Assembly (NCBI RefSeq): GCF_001429395.1
Contig: NZ_LMJT01000044.1
Location: forward strand, 1 to 64,000
From: Allobosea sp. Root381
GTDB lineage: Bacteria > Pseudomonadota > Alphaproteobacteria > Rhizobiales > Beijerinckiaceae
DNA: 64,000 nt
Reading direction: 5' to 3'
Positions 34,416 through 44,791 of the stretch are shown one piece after another; the stretch's first letter is position 1; each line of letters begins with the position of its first letter. Below the pieces are notes generated by a model. The model worked only from the letters and a program-made list of their open reading frames with translations, was not told where the DNA came from and did not search any database. The translations under genes were made by a program, and so were the position numbers.

Positions 34416-35948
34416 ATGAAAGAGCCGGTAGATGGAAAGGTCCCCCGAACATCTGGGCCGGAAGCCGGTGCCTCGCCCGAGACTTTCGGCGAGGGGGGAT
34501 ACCGACCAAAGTCGACTGCGTGGCTCAAGCGGCTCGCAGCGCGCTGGACCAGGCTGAGCCTGGAGCGCCGTTTCCTGGTCGCGGCGGCGCTGTCGGTTGG
34601 CCTGTCGATGCTGACCTTGGGGTACTGGATCGAGAAGCAGGTCCGTCAAGGCTGGCTCCAGGGCATGGCCGAGACCGGCGCCGTCTATCTCGAGGCGATC
34701 CTCGCGCCCCATCTGGAAGGCCTCGTCACCTCGGCCGGGCTGTCGGAACGCCAGCGCACCGCCATCGCGGCCCTCATCGCCGACACGCGCCTGGGCAGCC
34801 GGGTCGCCATGATCAAGATCTGGAGCACGGATGGCGACCTGCTCTTCAGCACCGGAGCCTCCAAGAACACCGAGAAGCTGTCGTCCGCCTTGCTGCAGAG
34901 CGTGAAGAGCGGGCAGGTCGCCGTCGATGTCGAATTCGACGACAAGGGGCAACACAGCCCCGTACCCACGACCCTGCTTGAGATCTACGCGCCGATGTAC
35001 AAGCTGGGAACACGCGAAGTCATCGCCATCGGCGAATTCTACGAATTCAGCCGCGCCCTCGAAACCGAGATCCGGCGGATAAAATACGGGACCTGGTTCC
35101 TGATCATCAACGTCGCGCTGATCATCAGCCTGCTGCTCTTCGTCACGGTGAAGCGCGCGAGCCGCATCATCACGGCCCAGCAAAGCCTGCTCGAGAGCAA
35201 TCTGGCGCGCGCCGCCGCATTGGCGAAACGCAACAATTCTCTCCGCCGCGCAGCCGACAGGGCTCGCCTGAAAGCGGCGGTGCTCAATGAGAACCACCTC
35301 GCCCATATCGGCGCCGACCTCCATGACGGGCCGATCCAGATGCTCAGCCTTCTCATGCTGAAGCTGCCGGATGTGCCGGTATCGGCAGACGGCCGCACCG
35401 CCAGCGAACGACGCGAACTGGAAAAACTGATCCAGATGACGCTCAGCGACCTGCGCAACCTTTCAACCGGGCTCGTCCTGCCTGAGCTCAAGGACGTCTC
35501 GTTCGAGGAAACCATCCGGCTCGTGACCACGCGCCACCAGCAGCAGACTGCGACATCGGTCCGCCTCGACCTTGGTGCGCTGCCGCACGATGTCTCCGAC
35601 GCAGTCAAGGTTTGCGCCTACCGGATCATTCAGGAAGCGCTGACCAACGCCTACAAGCATGCCGGCGGCGCGGGTCAGATGGTGCGGGTCAGGGTCGTCA
35701 ACGGCATGGCGACGATCTCGATCAGCAACGGCGGCGGGCCCCCGCGGCCCCGCTCGACGATTGCGCAGACCCCCTCACTGGGCCTGCGGGGGATGGAGGC
35801 GCGCGTGCAGGCGCTGCGCGGCACCCTGTCGATCATTCGCGACCAGGCTGGCGGGACGGAAGTCGTCGCCCAGATTCCGATCCAGCCTCAGACGGAATCC
35901 GGCAGGCCCGCCCAATCCGCCGACGGCCCCTTGGACGGCACGACCTGA
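34416..35948 (+). CDS. Sensor histidine kinase, NarX/HPK7 type
   Basis: 510 residues: a membrane segment near 52-70, a periplasmic sensor of about 150 residues, a second segment near 228-248 (FLIINVALIISLLLFVTV), a coiled-coil linker, then the HisKA_3 dimerisation motif with His303 in ADLHDGPIQMLSLL. The HATPase region has EALTNAYKHAGG and LGLRGMEARVQALRG. Kinases of this class signal to NarL/LuxR-type regulators, and one is encoded tail-to-tail, with coding regions overlapping by 61 bp. The signal sensed is unknown. Divergence from the RTX peroxidase operon suggests it may control that operon. Confidence 0.93.
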   Translation: MKEPVDGKVPRTSGPEAGASPETFGEGGYRPKSTAWLKRLAARWTRLSLERRFLVAAALSVGLSMLTLGYWIEKQVRQGWLQGMAETGAVYLEAILAPHLEGLVTSAGLSERQRTAIAALIADTRLGSRVAMIKIWSTDGDLLFSTGASKNTEKLSSALLQSVKSGQVAVDVEFDDKGQHSPVPTTLLEIYAPMYKLGTREVIAIGEFYEFSRALETEIRRIKYGTWFLIINVALIISLLLFVTVKRASRIITAQQSLLESNLARAAALAKRNNSLRRAADRARLKAAVLNENHLAHIGADLHDGPIQMLSLLMLKLPDVPVSADGRTASERRELEKLIQMTLSDLRNLSTGLVLPELKDVSFEETIRLVTTRHQQQTATSVRLDLGALPHDVSDAVKVCAYRIIQEALTNAYKHAGGAGQMVRVRVVNGMATISISNGGGPPRPRSTIAQTPSLGLRGMEARVQALRGTLSIIRDQAGGTEVVAQIPIQPQTESGRPAQSADGPLDGTT

Positions 35949-36577
35949 AGCTTCTGCGCCGCGATGACGACCTCGAGCCGGTTGCGGGCATGCAGCTTTG
36001 TCATCAGGTTGGTCATGTAGCTCTTCACCGTCTTCTCGCTGAGAGCGAGTTCGCGGGCGATCTCGCGGTTCTGCTTGCCGCAGAGCAACAGGCGGACGAT
36101 CTGCTCCTCGCGGACGCTCAATCGCGCAGCCTCGGCATTGCGCTTCTCGAGAGCCTTGCCCTGCAGCGCCGAGATCACCTTCGCCGCAAAAGACGGCGTG
36201 ATGTAGATTTCGCCGCGCCCTGTCGCCTCGATCGCCTCGGTGAGGTCGGCGGCGGAGCTTCCCTTCAGCACATAGGCGCCGGCGCCGGCATCGAGCGCGC
36301 GGATGGCGTGTTCCGTGCTGGTCGATGCGGTGAAGACGATGATGCGCACGCGCGGCACGGCCGCGCGCAGGTCCCTGATCGCTTGGAACGTGTCTCCCGG
36401 CATATTCAGGTCGACGACCATGGCATCGAGATTATGACCCGTCGCGAGAGCCAGGATATCGGCTGCGCAACTACCGGTTCCAACGACGGTCAGACCGGGC
36501 CTGCGTGCGAGAACCGCCGCTACCCCCTCCATCAGTAGCGGATGGTCGTCGACAATCGCGATTGCGGTGTGGGCCAT
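35888..36577 (-). CDS. LuxR/NarL-type response regulator
   Basis: 229 residues from ATG 36577 (GGGAG upstream). The receiver domain has the acidic pair Asp10-Asp11, phospho-acceptor Asp56 in VVDLNMPG, FTAST and LKGSS. The C-terminal helix-turn-helix (about 148-205) has LSVREEQIVRLLLCGKQNRE and LSEKTVKSYMTNLMTKL. It is probably the partner of the convergent kinase gene. The two stop codons lie inside each other's coding region, which is unusual for a cognate pair and may link their expression. Confidence 0.93.
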   Translation of the reverse strand: MAHTAIAIVDDHPLLMEGVAAVLARRPGLTVVGTGSCAADILALATGHNLDAMVVDLNMPGDTFQAIRDLRAAVPRVRIIVFTASTSTEHAIRALDAGAGAYVLKGSSAADLTEAIEATGRGEIYITPSFAAKVISALQGKALEKRNAEAARLSVREEQIVRLLLCGKQNREIARELALSEKTVKSYMTNLMTKLHARNRLEVVIAAQKLQVVPSKGPSADWAGLPDSV

Positions 36578-37001
36578 CAACTCACTCCCTTGGTCTTCTG
36601 TCGCACGTCTCTGCCGCACCTTACGCTTGCCTAGTTAGGAAGCGCTGTAAACAAGATAGTGAACTCTGTATTAAGATGGCCATGCGACGCGGTAATGGCG
36701 GCTTACGGCACGGCGCGATGGCGGGACACTGCGTCATTGCGAGAGTTTGGCGCACGCCGTGTCACTGATATTGCGGTCATGTCTGCCGCGTCCGGCGAAC
36801 TCAATAACTTAATCCGTCAATGCAAGTCTTGGCACAGAAACGGAATTAGACTGTCTCGATCCGGTCTCTTCCGAGCGAATGGCCTTCGAGCTGAGAAATG
36901 AAATCCATGTGGTAACGGCACGAAGCCCCTGCTTCAGGCCATTTGGATCGAGCATCTTTTGACTGTGCGAACCGGCCAGACGAAAGATATCGAACCTCGG
37001 G
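36578..37001. other. AT-richer intergenic region, no supported gene
   Basis: 424 bp between the response-regulator start and the end of the IMPase-like gene. It is lower in GC than its surroundings and probably holds the regulator's promoter near 36600-36680. Short plus-strand frames (for example 36659-36901) have no family features or ribosome site I can support. A non-coding RNA cannot be ruled out. Confidence 0.4.
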
Positions 37002-37826
37002 TCAAGGCAGAAGCAGCGCCCTCACCTCTCGCCAGCTATCCGCGTCGGGCGTACACAAAAACCCGGTGGCGGGCCTACCGGCGCGATAGAAGCTGCCGTC
37101 GAGCAGCCGCGCATGGCCGCCGGCCTCGCTGTAGAGCAGCGCGCCGGGCGCATGGTCCCAGGGGTTCAGCGCGCCGTAGAGCAGGAAATCGCAACGCCCC
37201 GCCGCCGCGAGGCGATATTCCTGCCCGCAGCAGCGCAGCGACGCGACCTGGGCGAAGGACGGAAAGCGGCTTGGCAGGGCCTGGCGCTGAGGCTCGGGGA
37301 AATACTGCCAGCTCGCCATGCCGCTCATCCGGGCCGGCGCCGGCGCCGTTCCCACGCGCAGCTCCCGCGTCCTGCCGCCACCTCCGGCGAGCCAGGCGCC
37401 CTCCCCGCGCAGTGCCAGCGCGCTGTCGCCGAGGACCGGATCGTGGATCACGGCCGCCACGGTCTCGCCCCTGACCACGGCAGCCGCCATCACCGCGAAC
37501 AGCGGCAGGTCGGAGGCATAGTTCAGCGTCCCGTCGATCGGGTCGATCACGAAGGCGAGTTCGGCCTCCGCCAATCTGTCGAGCAGCGCCGGATCGCGCG
37601 TCGCCGCTTCCTCTCCGACGAGGGCGGCGCCGGGGAAGGCGCGCGCGAGCTCGGCGCAGATGAAGCGCTCCGCCGCCTCGTCTGCCTCCGTCACGAGATC
37701 CCCGGGAGAGGCCTTCTCGCGGACATCGCCTCTCGCGAGCTTGCGGAAGCGCGGCATGATCTCCCGCCGCGCCGCCTCGACGAGGATGCCGGCCAGCCTG
37801 TCGTGGTCATGACGAGAGAAGATCAT
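37002..37826 (-). CDS. Inositol monophosphatase family protein
   Basis: 274 residues with the metal-dependent phosphatase signature: DLVTEADEAAE (about 43-53), GEE (about 71-73), DPIDGTLNYA (Asp95, Asp98) and NPWDHAPGALL. The family dephosphorylates inositol phosphates, fructose-1,6-bisphosphate, histidinol phosphate or PAP. As the last gene of the ugp-like operon, it may process the phosphate ester delivered by the transporter, which is inference. Confidence 0.9.
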   Translation of the reverse strand: MIFSRHDHDRLAGILVEAARREIMPRFRKLARGDVREKASPGDLVTEADEAAERFICAELARAFPGAALVGEEAATRDPALLDRLAEAELAFVIDPIDGTLNYASDLPLFAVMAAAVVRGETVAAVIHDPVLGDSALALRGEGAWLAGGGGRTRELRVGTAPAPARMSGMASWQYFPEPQRQALPSRFPSFAQVASLRCCGQEYRLAAAGRCDFLLYGALNPWDHAPGALLYSEAGGHARLLDGSFYRAGRPATGFLCTPDADSWREVRALLLP

Positions 37827-37847
37827 CGTCCGGCCGCCACGGCCGGA

Positions 37848-38690
37848 TCAGCCGGCATCGAACGCGACCAGGATGGGCTGATGGTCAGAGGCGCGGGTAT
37901 CGACATCGCAAACGATGCTGCGGGCACGGGCCGCGAGATCGGGCGTCGCCAGCACATAGTCGAGACAGCCCGGCGGGCCATAGGTCTGGTCGACGATGAA
38001 GGCGGTGGGCGGTGGCGGCGCCTCGCCCATCAGCGCCGGCCAGAGATCGACCAGCGGCGGCGTCCCGTCGTCAAACGGCGCCTTGAGCCGCGCCAGTGAC
38101 GGATCGTCCGGCCGCATGTTGAAATCGCCGGTCAGCACCGCGCTCGCCGTGCTGGGCGTAGGCGCATAGGTGTGCGGCCCGGCGGCGCGCGGCATGCGGG
38201 CGCGCGCCGCCGCCATGCGATGCGCCTCGCGGATGCCCTCGACCTGCGCCGCGCGCAGTACGGGCGAGGAGTACTCCAGATGCGTCGTCATCACCCGCAC
38301 CGGGCCGAACGGTGCCGAAACGACCGCCTCGACCAGCACCCTCGGCATGTTGCGCGTCGAGGCCGCCTCCCAGGGCAGGAGGTGACGCAGCGCCTGCGCG
38401 ACCGGATAGCGGCTCAGGATCAGGTTGCCGAAGCGCTTGCGCCCGCCTTGGCCATCATCGACATCGACGCCGATCCCCTCGATCGCGGCGAAGCCCGGCA
38501 GCAGCTCGGAAAAGAGCGCGAACTGGTCGGTCGCGTCGTTGCCGTCGAGGTCGGCGAAGTTCGAGGCGACCTCCTGCAGGCAGAGTACGTCGAAATCCGC
38601 CATCGCGCGGGCGTGGGCGATGATACGGCGCGGATCGACGATGTCGTCCGTCCCGCGCGCCCACTGGATGTTCCAGGTTATCAGCTTCAT
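37848..38690 (-). CDS. Endonuclease/exonuclease/phosphatase (EEP) family hydrolase
   Basis: 280 residues with the EEP core: TWNIQWARG at the N-terminus, LCLQEV, TTHLEYSS, TGDFNMRPDD and the terminal SDHQPILVAF. These supply the metal, catalytic Asp and His residues of Mg-dependent phosphodiesterases. No secretion signal is seen. Its place right after ABC permeases of the ugp type suggests cleavage of an imported phosphodiester, taking the place that glycerophosphodiesterase UgpQ has in other operons. A nuclease role is also possible. Confidence 0.9.
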   Translation of the reverse strand: MKLITWNIQWARGTDDIVDPRRIIAHARAMADFDVLCLQEVASNFADLDGNDATDQFALFSELLPGFAAIEGIGVDVDDGQGGRKRFGNLILSRYPVAQALRHLLPWEAASTRNMPRVLVEAVVSAPFGPVRVMTTHLEYSSPVLRAAQVEGIREAHRMAAARARMPRAAGPHTYAPTPSTASAVLTGDFNMRPDDPSLARLKAPFDDGTPPLVDLWPALMGEAPPPPTAFIVDQTYGPPGCLDYVLATPDLAARARSIVCDVDTRASDHQPILVAFDAG

Positions 38691-38708
38691 CGGCGCAACC
38701 GCCCGACC

Positions 38709-39575
38709 TTATTTGATGCCCGCGCGCATGAAGCTCTGCACGAACTGGCGCTGGAACAGCAGGAAGCCGACGAGCAGCGGCGCCGAGGTCATCAGCGTCG
38801 CCGCGCAGATCACCGCCCAGTCGATGCCCTGGTCGCTCGAGGAGAACACCTGCAGGCCGACCGTCAGCGGCCGCGACTCAACCGAGTTCGTCACGAGCAA
38901 CGGCCAGAGGAAGTTGTTCCAGTGATAGCTCACCGAGACCAGCCCGTAGGCGATGTAGGTCGGCTTCGCGAGCGGGACATAGACCCTCATCAGCACCTGC
39001 AGCGGGCTCGCGCCCTCGACGCGGGCGGCGTCGTCGAGCTCCTTCGGCACGGTCTTGAAGGTCTGCCGCAGCAGGAAGATGCCGAAGGCCGAGGCGATAT
39101 AGGGCAGCGCGATCGCAGGGATCGTGTCGATCAGCCCGACCTTTGCGAGCGTCCGGTAGTTTTCGACGATCAGCGCGTCGGGCATGATCATCAGCTGCGC
39201 CAGGATCAGCGCGAAGGCGATATCGCGACCCCAGAAATCCTGCCGCGCCAGCGCATAGGCGGCGAGCGTGCCCAGCACGAGCTGGAAGGCGAGGATCATC
39301 GTGACGAGAATGAAGGTGTTGAGGAAATAGCGCGCAAAGGGCGCCGCCGCCCAGGCGCGCGTGAAGTTGTCCAGCGTCAGCGGCGCGGTCAGGTCGAAGC
39401 GCGTCGTGTATTCCGCCGGATGGATCGCGGCCCAGACCGCATAGGCGAGCGGCAGCACCCAGAGAACGGCGAGCAGGATCGCGCCGATCGACTCCAGCGT
39501 CAGCGACAGGCCTTTCGGAGCGTAAGGGTCGGCGCGGTGCGAGGACACGACCGGCTGCGCTGCGGGGGCGCTCAT
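38709..39575 (-). CDS. ABC transporter permease, UgpE/MalG-type
   Basis: 288 residues with six membrane segments. The EAA coupling loop reads ELDDAARVEGASPLQVLMRV and the C-terminus ends QRQFVQSFMRAGIK, typical of the second permease of CUT1 sugar/sugar-phosphate importers. ATG 39575 overlaps the previous gene's stop by four bases. Confidence 0.93.
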   Translation of the reverse strand: MSAPAAQPVVSSHRADPYAPKGLSLTLESIGAILLAVLWVLPLAYAVWAAIHPAEYTTRFDLTAPLTLDNFTRAWAAAPFARYFLNTFILVTMILAFQLVLGTLAAYALARQDFWGRDIAFALILAQLMIMPDALIVENYRTLAKVGLIDTIPAIALPYIASAFGIFLLRQTFKTVPKELDDAARVEGASPLQVLMRVYVPLAKPTYIAYGLVSVSYHWNNFLWPLLVTNSVESRPLTVGLQVFSSSDQGIDWAVICAATLMTSAPLLVGFLLFQRQFVQSFMRAGIK

Positions 39576-40450
39576 CGATAATGCGTCCTGCGCTCGAGGA
39601 AGCCGTATTGGAGGAAGGCAACGAGGGCCAGCAGCACCAGCAGGACGCAGGTCAGCGTCGCGGCATAGGCCGTGTCCCAGAAGCTGAAGCCGACCTGGTA
39701 GATGTAGTAGAGCAGGAGCGTCGTCGCATTATCGGGTCCGCCGCGCGTCATGACGAAGATGTGGTCGATCATGCGGAAGGCGTTGATCACCGCGTTGATC
39801 AGCACGAACAGCGTCGTCGGCATCAGCAGCGGGAACTGGATGCGCCGAAAATAGGTCCAGCGCGACGCGCCCTCGATCGACGCCGCTTCGCCGAGGCTCG
39901 GCGGCAGGGCCTGCAGCGCGGCGAGATAGAAGATCATGAAGAACCCGGCCTCCTTCCACACCGCCACGACCGTGATGGCGTAGAGCGCCGTGTCCTGCGA
40001 GCCGAGCCAGTTGGTGCTGCGCCCGCCGAAAAAGCCGACGATCTGCTCCAGCAGCCCATATTGCGGGGTGAAGAAGAACAGCCAGATATTGGCCACCGCG
40101 ATCATCGGCAGGATGGTCGGCGTGAAGAACGCCATCCGGACCCAGGTCCGCCCGACGATTTTGTCGTTGACCCAGACCGCCATCAGCAGCGCGAGCGCGA
40201 TAGACGCCGGGATCGTGCCGATCGCGAACCAGAGGTTGTTCGACATCGCCTTCCAGAAGATCGGGTCGGCGAGGAGCTGATGGTAGTTGTCGAGGCCGAT
40301 GAAGCGCGCCGGGCGGCGCGCCCTCGGTGTCGAGTAGAAGCTGTCGATGAAGCTCGCGACCGCCGGCCAATGCGTGAAGATCGCAAGGCAGGCCATGGCC
40401 GGCAGCAAAAGCAGCCAGCCATGGACAGTGGCGGTCGCGCGGTTGTTCAT
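39572..40450 (-). CDS. ABC transporter permease, UgpA/MalF-type
   Basis: 292 residues with six membrane segments, GLDNYHQLLADPIFWKAMSN after the first one, and an EAA loop GEAASIEGASRWTYFRRIQF. This is the first permease of a CUT1 ABC importer. Its stop overlaps the next permease start. It lies 19 bp after the binding-protein gene. Confidence 0.93.
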   Translation of the reverse strand: MNNRATATVHGWLLLLPAMACLAIFTHWPAVASFIDSFYSTPRARRPARFIGLDNYHQLLADPIFWKAMSNNLWFAIGTIPASIALALLMAVWVNDKIVGRTWVRMAFFTPTILPMIAVANIWLFFFTPQYGLLEQIVGFFGGRSTNWLGSQDTALYAITVVAVWKEAGFFMIFYLAALQALPPSLGEAASIEGASRWTYFRRIQFPLLMPTTLFVLINAVINAFRMIDHIFVMTRGGPDNATTLLLYYIYQVGFSFWDTAYAATLTCVLLVLLALVAFLQYGFLERRTHYR

Positions 40451-40469
40451 CCCCGGGCCTGTCCGGCGC

Positions 40470-41762
40470 TCAGCGATAGGGCTTCAGGATGCGCTCGGCC
40501 TCGGCCTGCGCGTCCTCCATCGCCTTCTGCGCCGGCTTCGTGCCGGTCAGCGCGGCCTGCAGCCCGTCGTTCAGCGCCTTGGTGACGCGCTGGTTCTCAT
40601 GGGTCGAGAGCTCGGCCACAGCGAATTCGAGCTGGTCGCGCGCGACCGCCGCCGGCGGGAACTCGACGACGTATTTCTTCATCGCCTCGGTCTCGTAGGC
40701 CGCCTTGCTGACGCCGACATAGCCGGTGTCGATCGACCACTGGGCCGCGCGCTCGGGCTGGGTGATCCACTTGATGAACTGGAACGCCGCCTGTTGCTGG
40801 GCCGGGGTGGCTTTCTTCGAGATGTAGAAATTGCCGCCGCCGGTCGGCGATCCCCGGCGCTTGTGAGCCGGCAGCATGCCGACGCCGAACGGGAATTTCG
40901 CATTGGCGCGGATATTGGTGAGGTTGCCGGTGGTCGTCCAGATCATCGCGACCTTGCGCTCGAAGAAGTCGCGCGGCGTGGTGCCCCATTCGACGATGCC
41001 GGGCGGATGGACCTTGTGCTTCTGCGACAGGTCGATCCAGTACTGCAGCGCCTCGACCACGCCGGGCTTGTCGTAATAGGTCGTGTCGCCGGCGGGATTC
41101 ATCAGGATCGCGTCGGCCTCGGTCGTCAGCGCCTGGAACAGCCAGTAGGGGAAGCCCGAGGACGGGATCTGCGTGCCCCACTGCGTGACGTTGCCGGAGG
41201 CGTCGCGCTTCGTCAGCTTCTGCGCGAATTCGAGGTGCTCGGCCCAGGTCTGCGGCGGCTTCTCGGGGTCGAGGCCGGCCTCCTTGAACAGTTCCTTGTT
41301 CCAGTAGAGCACGATGGTCGAGCGCTGGAACGGGATGCCCCAGGTCTTGCCGCCGGTCTGGCTGTTCTCCATGAAGCCGGGATAGAAGCCGGCGAGCCAC
41401 TTCTTGTCGTCTTCGGTCTTGATGAAGTCGTCGAAGGGCACGATCGCCTCTTCGTCGATCAGCGTGAACATGTCGGTCGAGAGCAGCACCGAGGTGACCG
41501 GGGGCGTACCGCTCTTATGCGCGGTCAGCGCCTTGACGATCGTCTCCTGATAGGTGCCCGCATAGATCGGGTTCACCTTGATCGAAGGGTTGGCCTTCTG
41601 GAAGTCGGCGGCATAGGTGTCGATCAGCTTGGTGATCGGCCCGCCAACGGCGACCGGATAGAAGAACGAAAGTTCCGTGGCCTGCTGCGCCGAAACGACG
41701 CCCGGCATCGCGAGGGACCCGGCGAGCGCCGCGGCGCCGCCCATGAATTCACGCCTGTCCAT
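40470..41762 (-). CDS. ABC transporter substrate-binding protein, UgpB-like
   Basis: 430 residues with an RR-containing signal peptide (MDRREFMGGAAALAGSLAMP, cleaved near VSA/QQ). Features shared with UgpB are NPIYAGTYQETIVKA, WNKELFKEAGLDPEKPPQTW, a TTTGNLTNIRANAKFPFGVG block and a late WSIDTGYVGVSKAAYE. UgpB binds glycerol-3-phosphate or glycerophosphodiesters. The exact ligand here is uncertain, but the operon's two phosphoesterase-like enzymes support a phosphate ester. Confidence 0.9.
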   Translation of the reverse strand: MDRREFMGGAAALAGSLAMPGVVSAQQATELSFFYPVAVGGPITKLIDTYAADFQKANPSIKVNPIYAGTYQETIVKALTAHKSGTPPVTSVLLSTDMFTLIDEEAIVPFDDFIKTEDDKKWLAGFYPGFMENSQTGGKTWGIPFQRSTIVLYWNKELFKEAGLDPEKPPQTWAEHLEFAQKLTKRDASGNVTQWGTQIPSSGFPYWLFQALTTEADAILMNPAGDTTYYDKPGVVEALQYWIDLSQKHKVHPPGIVEWGTTPRDFFERKVAMIWTTTGNLTNIRANAKFPFGVGMLPAHKRRGSPTGGGNFYISKKATPAQQQAAFQFIKWITQPERAAQWSIDTGYVGVSKAAYETEAMKKYVVEFPPAAVARDQLEFAVAELSTHENQRVTKALNDGLQAALTGTKPAQKAMEDAQAEAERILKPYR

Positions 41763-41816
41763 ACTGCTGTTCCTTCCCCTGAGAGGTGGCTACGCGTCCG
41801 ACCCTTGTGACGGGCC

Positions 41817-42860
<1,044 letters not shown>

Positions 42861-43012
42861 TCGCTATCCGGCTTGCTGCACCAAATGCCATGCTGAGCCG
42901 GCATATGATTTTCCTCTCGTGCCGGGACCATGACGCCAAAACGCACCGGCGCACAAGGCCCGCCGGAGGCGCCGAAAGCCGCATGCACGCCGATCTTGCC
43001 CTGGGGCAGCTG

Positions 43013-44566
43013 CTAGAGCTGTGATTCGATCGGGAGCAGCCCGATCGCCGCAGCGGCCAGGCGGCGGCCGATGCTGGCCGAAGGCTCGGCCAGGACTGCG
43101 ATTCGCGCGGCCTCGGCTCCCCCGGTCCAGGAGAGACGGCCTTTGGTGAGGGTCACGCAGAACGCATGCTGCGCGGCAGTCTGCTCGTCGATGATGCCGT
43201 TCACCTCGGCGACGAGCTCCGGCTGGACGAACAGAACGCCCATCTCGGTGTTCAGGGAGGCCGAGCGCGGATCGAAATTGAAGGATCCGACGAAGCCGGT
43301 CCGGCCATCGACGGTGAACGCCTTGGTGTGCAGGCTCGCCCCCTTGGAGCCGAACAGCGACGGCCTCTCGCGCGTGATGTTCGGCCGCAACTCGAAAAGC
43401 TCGACGCCTTCCCGCAGCAGCGGCTTGCGATAGGAGGAATAGGCGCCATGGACCGCCACGACGTCCGTGGCGGCGAGCGAGTTCGTCAGAACGCGGACCG
43501 AGGTCCCGCCAGCCGTGAGCCGACCGAGCGCCTGCACGCCCTTCTTCCCGGGAATGAAATAGGGCGAGACGAGCCTGAGTTCCTCGCGGGCTTCCCTGAT
43601 CGCCCGGTAGATCCGCGGCACCAGCCAGCTGCGCTGGCCAACCGCCAGGGCCTTCTCCGGCGGATCCGAGATGACCTCGACCTCTTCCGCCCAATGCAAG
43701 TCCCCGGCGATCCGGCTGATACCATCAGCCGCGGCAATCCCGCTCAGACGCTGCAGATAGGGCTCGGCATCTGGCGGGCGGCGCCTCGACGCCTTGCGCT
43801 GGATCGGCAGGTTGCGCGCAAGCGGGCGGCTGAGCGCGCCGATCGGGATGGCGACCGGGCTGTTCCAGAAGTCGTCGAAGATGGACTGCACATCGGGCAG
43901 GCTCTCGCCGACGAACAGAACGTCCATGTCATGGAAATTGGTGGCCCGCGCCGCATCGAAATAGGCGTCGCCGATGTTGCGTCCGCCGACGATCGCCACC
44001 CGGCCATCCGCGATCCAGGCCTTGTTGTGCATGCGCCGCGTCGTCTTGAAGGCGCGAAAGGCGAGTTCGAGCCCGCGCCGGATGCCATTGGCCCGGTTGC
44101 GGCTGGGGTTGAACAGGCGGGTCTCGATGTTGGCGTGGCCGTCCAGCGCGAGATAGCGCGAATCGTTGCCGCGGGTGTTGATGTCGTCGATCAGCAGGCG
44201 GACGCGGACGCCGCGATCGGCGGCGGCGACGATCTCCTGCGTCAGCAGGTCGCCCGTCAGGTCCCAGAGCCAGTAATAATACTGCAGGTCGAGGCTTCGT
44301 TCGGCCGAGCGCGCCAGCTGAACGCGCAGCTCGAAGGCCTGGAGATTGTCGGCCAGCAGCTGCAGCCCGGTCTCGCCTCGCCGATCGCCCAGCAGCGCCA
44401 CGACCTCGCGGTCCAGCAGCGTGTCGCCGTCCGCGACCGGCAGCGCGGTCGACTTCTCCCCCAGGGCCCGGCGCGCGTAGCTTCCGTAGGATGTCAGGCC
44501 GGTCAGGCCGGCGATCGCGATCGCAGCCGCACAGACGACGAGGATTTCGAACAAAGGCATGCCCAA
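43013..44566 (-). CDS. Phospholipase D family protein (cardiolipin synthase-like)
   Basis: 517 residues with an N-terminal membrane segment (about 7-27) and two HKD catalytic motifs: His180-Lys182-Asp187 (MHNKAWIADGRVAIVGGRN) and His413-Lys415-Asp420 (LHTKAFTVDGRTGFVGSFNF). Two intact HKD motifs indicate a working transphosphatidylase or phosphodiesterase, either ClsC-like cardiolipin synthesis or phospholipid breakdown. It lies 152 bp upstream of the ugp-like operon on the same strand and may have its own promoter facing MgtC. Confidence 0.9.
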   Translation of the reverse strand: MGMPLFEILVVCAAAIAIAGLTGLTSYGSYARRALGEKSTALPVADGDTLLDREVVALLGDRRGETGLQLLADNLQAFELRVQLARSAERSLDLQYYYWLWDLTGDLLTQEIVAAADRGVRVRLLIDDINTRGNDSRYLALDGHANIETRLFNPSRNRANGIRRGLELAFRAFKTTRRMHNKAWIADGRVAIVGGRNIGDAYFDAARATNFHDMDVLFVGESLPDVQSIFDDFWNSPVAIPIGALSRPLARNLPIQRKASRRRPPDAEPYLQRLSGIAAADGISRIAGDLHWAEEVEVISDPPEKALAVGQRSWLVPRIYRAIREAREELRLVSPYFIPGKKGVQALGRLTAGGTSVRVLTNSLAATDVVAVHGAYSSYRKPLLREGVELFELRPNITRERPSLFGSKGASLHTKAFTVDGRTGFVGSFNFDPRSASLNTEMGVLFVQPELVAEVNGIIDEQTAAQHAFCVTLTKGRLSWTGGAEAARIAVLAEPSASIGRRLAAAAIGLLPIESQL

Positions 44567-44791
44567 CCGCCGGATACTCCGTCCGCATCAACCCGCCACC
44601 GGCACATTCGTTCGGCGCCGACGACACTCTTCCACAGCGCAGACCGCTTCACGATGACATGGCCTGCGGATTCGCACCGAACGCGCCCGCGTGCTGCGGA
44701 TGGAACAGCCGCCATGGCGGCTCGTTGATGCCTCCAAGGCAAGCCCTGGCAACCGTGCGGTCGCCGGCTTTCCGGTGCATTGGGGGGCTGG

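Noticed and set aside
36659..36901. Possible small plus-strand gene between response regulator and IMPase
   Set aside because: No ribosome site, family motif or coding-like composition; the region is AT-rich and more likely regulatory.
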